Assembly (NCBI GenBank): GCA_041656735.1
Contig: JBBACY010000001.1
Span: forward strand, 189,303-253,302
DNA length: 64,000 nucleotides
DNA from: Perlabentimonas sp041656735
Lineage (GTDB): Bacteria; Bacteroidota; Bacteroidia; Bacteroidales; Tenuifilaceae
Direction: 5' to 3'
Shown in pieces: positions 60,990 through 64,000 of this stretch (position 1 is its first letter; each line of letters opens with the position of its first letter). The notes under the pieces were generated by a model. The model was not told where the DNA came from, did not search any database, and worked only from the letters and a program-made list of their open reading frames with translations. The position numbers and the translations under genes are program-made.

Positions 60990-62081
60990 TTAGCTAAATT
61001 CATCGCCTTTTTCAAGCAGAGCATCGTTTTGAAACTGTTTTATGTCTTGTTCGTTATCTCGGCTGCATATAAGTAATACATTGTCAGACTCAGTTACAAT
61101 ATAATTCTGTAATCCTTGAACAATCACAAGCTTGTTGTTTGGTATATTAATTATTGAACCAGATACGTTGTAGGTTAGCACGTTGTTGCCCCATATTGCG
61201 TTTCCATCTTGATTTTTTGGATGGTTTTGGTAGAGCGAGCTCCATGTACCTAGGTCGGACCATCCAAATTCAGAACAAATAACGTAAACATTATCAGCCT
61301 TTTCAAGAATCCCATAATCGATGGAAACGTTTTTGCATTCGGTATAAATGTTCGCTAGAGATTCTTGATGATCACTTGCGCCAATAGGGGTTAGGTTTTC
61401 GTCGAAAAGGGCTTGCACTTTGGGCAAATACTTGCCAAATGCTTCATAAATAGCCTTTGCTGACCAGATAAAAATGCCAGCATTCCAGTAAAACTCACCG
61501 CTGTCAACAAAAACCTTGGCGAGTTCAAGGTTTGGTTTCTCGGTAAAGGTTTTAACTTTGAACATATCTTTTGTGCCTTCCTCGACATTTCCCGAAATTT
61601 GAATGTACCCAAATCCCGTTTCGGGTCGGCTAGGCTTTATGCCAATGGTAAGCAGCGCATCGTTGTTTTCGGCGAAATTTACTGCCGTTTTAATTGTCGA
61701 TATAAATCGTTCGGGCTCAAGTATAAGGTGGTCACTTGGTGCTACAATTACAATGGCATTGGGGTTACGTTCTTTTATAACGTTGTTTGCGTAAGCAATG
61801 CAAGGAGCAGTATTTCGCCGCATGGGTTCTAGAAGAATATTCTGAGGGTTTACCTCGGGTAGCTGTTCTATAACCAAATCTCGATAGATTTTGCCGGTTA
61901 CAATATATATGTTTTCAGAAGGGCAAATGCCGGTGAGCCTCTTGAAGGTTTGCTGAATAAGCGAGTTGCCCGTACCGAGTATATCGAGGAACTGTTTGGG
62001 TTTTTTTGTTCGGCTAAGCGGCCAGAATCGGCTACCAATTCCACCAGCCATAATTACGCAGTAAACATTATTTGAGTTCAT
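60990..62081 (-). CDS. Mannose-1-phosphate guanylyltransferase
   Basis: A 363-residue nucleotidyltransferase making GDP-mannose from GTP and mannose-1-phosphate for surface polysaccharides. The N-terminal signature is VIMAGGIGSRFWPLSRTKKP, with the catalytic Lys in PKQF. Further conserved segments are VIVAPSDHLI, GIKPSRPETGFGYIQ, FTEKPN and EFYWNAGIFIWSA. The left-handed beta-helix tail carries SIDYGILEKADNVYVI and GWSDLGTWSSLY. It has the length of the ManC core without the mannose-6-phosphate isomerase domain. It stands alone. Confidence 0.96.
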   Translation of the reverse strand: MNSNNVYCVIMAGGIGSRFWPLSRTKKPKQFLDILGTGNSLIQQTFKRLTGICPSENIYIVTGKIYRDLVIEQLPEVNPQNILLEPMRRNTAPCIAYANNVIKERNPNAIVIVAPSDHLILEPERFISTIKTAVNFAENNDALLTIGIKPSRPETGFGYIQISGNVEEGTKDMFKVKTFTEKPNLELAKVFVDSGEFYWNAGIFIWSAKAIYEAFGKYLPKVQALFDENLTPIGASDHQESLANIYTECKNVSIDYGILEKADNVYVICSEFGWSDLGTWSSLYQNHPKNQDGNAIWGNNVLTYNVSGSIINIPNNKLVIVQGLQNYIVTESDNVLLICSRDNEQDIKQFQNDALLEKGDEFS

Positions 62082-62274
62082 ATTTGATGTATGTTTTTGT
62101 TATTTTTTTTGTTGAAGATTAGTAAAGGTATGGTTTATATTTCGTTTCAGGCTTTTTCAAAACTCTCGAGGTATAGGGTTTCTTGTTAATTAGGCTAGTG
62201 AGATAAAATTTTCGTTTTGCTCAAAGAGGGCACTATACTTTTGCCCATATAATTAGTGAATTTTAAAGGGAATG

Positions 62275-62282
62275 CAAAGGTA
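62275..62282 (-). promoter_or_regulatory. Candidate -7 box upstream of the guanylyltransferase
   Basis: The minus strand reads TACCTTTG (perfect TAnnTTTG), but 194 bp before the ATG at 62081. A closer, imperfect TACCTTTA lies near 62125. Either could serve the gene. Confidence 0.35.
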
Positions 62283-62341
62283 CATAAAAAAAAGGAGATG
62301 AATTGGGTGACTTCCTTTTCCTAGAGTTAATGTACTGATGA

Positions 62342-62740
62342 TTATAAGGTTATGCTGCGGCCTTGTCTGTTTCTACGACACCAAATGCGAACTATGAGAA
62401 TACCAATTGAGAGCCCCAAGAGGTTACATAAAAGGTCGAATGGATTAAACGTTCTGGATGGTACCAGCAGCTGTATAAATTCTGCTCCTAGTGCTAAAAT
62501 TGTTGCTAAAGTCAACATTAAATTCCATTGAAAAGATGTACAATTTAATTCGTTGCCTAAAAAAGCAAATATTGGTATTGGTAAAAAAGCTAGCGCATGA
62601 AGAGGATAATCAATTCTGAGGGTAAAAAGGTTCATTTCAATGCTACCTACACCCGCTGAGGGAATTATTGATACCACCAAAATTAGGAGCAGGTATGCAG
62701 CGTATGCAATTCGGAAAGGTACTTTCATCTGTCTATTCAT
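62342..62740 (-). CDS. VanZ family membrane protein
   Basis: A 132-residue protein with four predicted transmembrane helices and the VanZ pattern: RIDYPLHALAFLPIPIF, ALGAEFIQLLVPSRTFNPFDLLCNLLGLSIG (Glu-Gln, then Arg, then Asp and Asn-x2-Gly). VanZ-like proteins are small membrane proteins of mostly unknown function; VanZ itself gives low-level teicoplanin resistance. An alternative start is the Met codon at 62728. It is monocistronic. Confidence 0.88.
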   Translation of the reverse strand: MNRQMKVPFRIAYAAYLLLILVVSIIPSAGVGSIEMNLFTLRIDYPLHALAFLPIPIFAFLGNELNCTSFQWNLMLTLATILALGAEFIQLLVPSRTFNPFDLLCNLLGLSIGILIVRIWCRRNRQGRSITL

Positions 62741-63408
62741 TTTAAAAAAATGTGCGGAACATCTGAGGAAATAGCGTTCTCCTGTTAATTAATTTCGTTA
62801 ACGTGAGTGTTCCATCTATTTATATTTTTCAAAAGCTTGTAAACCTAATGGCTACCGATATAAATATTTTAATATTGTTAAGTTAGTTTAAACTCTGCAT
62901 AACGTTAGAAATGAAACATTCAAACTAGTTTACTTACGAATATCATATTTTTACAAAGCCTATAATTAATTACTCAAACTATGGTGAAGTAACTCACTAA
63001 ATGTTTGTTACACTAGTTAACTTAGTATTACCTTAATTTGTGTACGGTATAAAATTAGTACTTTATAGTATGTAAAACAATAAATTTTATTTGAGGTAGA
63101 TGTCTGGAATCGTTTGTTCTGTTTAATAATTTGGCCAATCTTGCTGAACGCGAATTAATAGCAATGATACTAGCAAGGCAAATGCCTCTATTGGATTGAA
63201 AAGATAGTTTTGCCCCAGTGTTTTTCTAAAAAGCAGCAGCTATCGACAGGGTAAGCGATAATACATATATAAGAATGAATAAAAACCTATTTCTATATTG
63301 AGTTTACAGGATGAGTATGACAATCAACAAAAAACTCTTACCTGTAAAATCACACTTATAATGGAAATTTCATATATTTTTGTATCACTAACTTTAAAAA
63401 TATTTCTT
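62741..63408. other. AT-rich spacer without visible gene
   Basis: Nearly 670 bp of AT-rich sequence without a coding-like frame, repeat or clear hairpin. The only recognisable element is the -7 box at 63375-63382 near its right end. Confidence 0.45.
63375..63382 (+). promoter_or_regulatory. -7 promoter box of the second DUF2147 gene
   Basis: TATTTTTG, a perfect TAnnTTTG match, 26 bp before the ATG at 63409. This also excludes the in-frame upstream codons from 63298. Confidence 0.55.
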
Positions 63409-63846
63409 ATGAAAAAGACATTTATCTTAGTTTTTACGCTTATAGCTATTTCGTTAAGCGGTTTTTCACAGGTCGACAAAATTTTAGGAAACTGGAAAAC
63501 GATTGACGACGAAGACGGCACGGCTAAATCTATCGTGCATATATACAAAAGTACGAACGGTAAATATTACGGAAAGATAGAAACACTATTTAAAAACCCC
63601 GACAACCTATGCACCGAATGCGAAGGAGCAAATAAAAACAAGCCTATCCTGGGAATGATTATTGTTAACGACCTAGAATTAAAAGGAGACGAGCTGGTAG
63701 GAGGCACAATACTTGACCCCAAAAACGGGAAAGTATATTATTGTTCTATGACTTATGATGCAAAAACTACCGACCTTAAAATACGTGGTTCATTGGATAA
63801 ACGCGGATGGATAGGCAGAACGCAAACATGGGTAAGAGAAAAGTAA
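63409..63846 (+). CDS. DUF2147 family secreted protein
   Basis: A 145-residue protein with a signal peptide (MKKTFILVFTLIAISLSGFSQ) and one DUF2147 domain: KILGNWKTIDDEDGTAKS, the Cys pair LCTECEG, KPILGMIIVNDLE, GGTILDPKNGKVYYCSM and the final RTQTWVREK. It keeps the same order of motifs as the protein at 21818-22267 but is clearly diverged. The function is unknown. The start at 63409 is set by the signal peptide and the upstream -7 box. Confidence 0.9.
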   Translation: MKKTFILVFTLIAISLSGFSQVDKILGNWKTIDDEDGTAKSIVHIYKSTNGKYYGKIETLFKNPDNLCTECEGANKNKPILGMIIVNDLELKGDELVGGTILDPKNGKVYYCSMTYDAKTTDLKIRGSLDKRGWIGRTQTWVREK

Positions 63847-64000
63847 CACTTATTACTCAATCAAATTATTTAACATTACCGTCCGATAAAAACTCAAATT
63901 TGATTTCAGTTAAATTCAACTATTTGAAAACAAGCGATTTGCATATTGGCATTCTAGGTTTTTAGAAAGTAAGCCCCTCAGAATAATGAGGGCTGCATTA

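Noticed and set aside
62236..62243. Plus-strand TACTTTTG box suggesting a small RNA promoter
   Set aside because: No plus-strand gene, terminator or -33 element follows; AT-rich sequence gives such matches by chance.

Overview
The window comes from a member of the Bacteroidota, class Bacteroidia. Three things support this. The complete type IX secretion core lies in the order porP-gldK-gldL-gldM-gldN, as in Porphyromonas. Many genes have promoters of the Bacteroidota type (a -7 box TAnnTTTG, sometimes with a TTG or TTTG about 20 bp upstream) and few have a Shine-Dalgarno sequence. Several families typical of the phylum are present (DUF4270, PCMD lipoprotein, PorP/SprF, CHU_C/type B sorting domain, LytTR regulator with a propeller-type sensor kinase). 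The genus cannot be fixed from the sequence. I found no rRNA, tRNA or CRISPR array.

Layout. 1-10 kb: a tricorn-like protease cut by the window edge, a PhnA-like protein, a tail-less SSB, a class C beta-lactamase-like hydrolase, a solitary C5 cytosine methyltransferase, an outer-membrane barrel and a PCMD lipoprotein. 10.5-19.6 kb: a LytTR response regulator, an RtcB RNA ligase, then an AT-rich restriction-modification cassette (C5 methyltransferase, a DHH-phosphoesterase-like protein and a PD-(D/E)XK nuclease), followed by a large propeller sensor histidine kinase. 19.9-28 kb: a Tyr/Trp-rich secreted protein, DUF2147, ComF, an XRE regulator divergent from a PAS/GAF protein without an output domain, and a Y1 (HUH) transposase embedded in arrays of 52-bp and 58-bp palindrome-bearing repeats.

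28-41 kb: a probable T9SS cargo operon (an unknown secreted protein behind a long structured leader, a type B sorting-domain protein, a PorP/SprF protein), a BPL_N-domain lipoprotein bracketed by two near-identical composite repeats, and the T9SS core operon. 41-62.7 kb: mostly ordinary chromosomal genes in tight operons: an arginase-fold pseudoenzyme with topA; radA; panC-panD-flippase; PBP1A; rbfA-methyltransferase-LolE-like-ABC; a GT5 protein-DUF4270-glmS-DUF2461; mannose-1-phosphate guanylyltransferase; VanZ. A second DUF2147 protein closes the window.

The two most unusual parts are the three-gene R-M cassette with its DHH-like partner, beside a solitary methyltransferase sharing much of its specificity region, and the intergenic repeat landscape. 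The latter consists of degenerate heptanucleotide arrays (YAACYCR, GTKARAA, CCAACAG), a recurring ~30-bp module and GGTGC-N3-GCACC palindromes associated with a resident Y1 transposase. All functional statements come from reading motifs; no database search was run.
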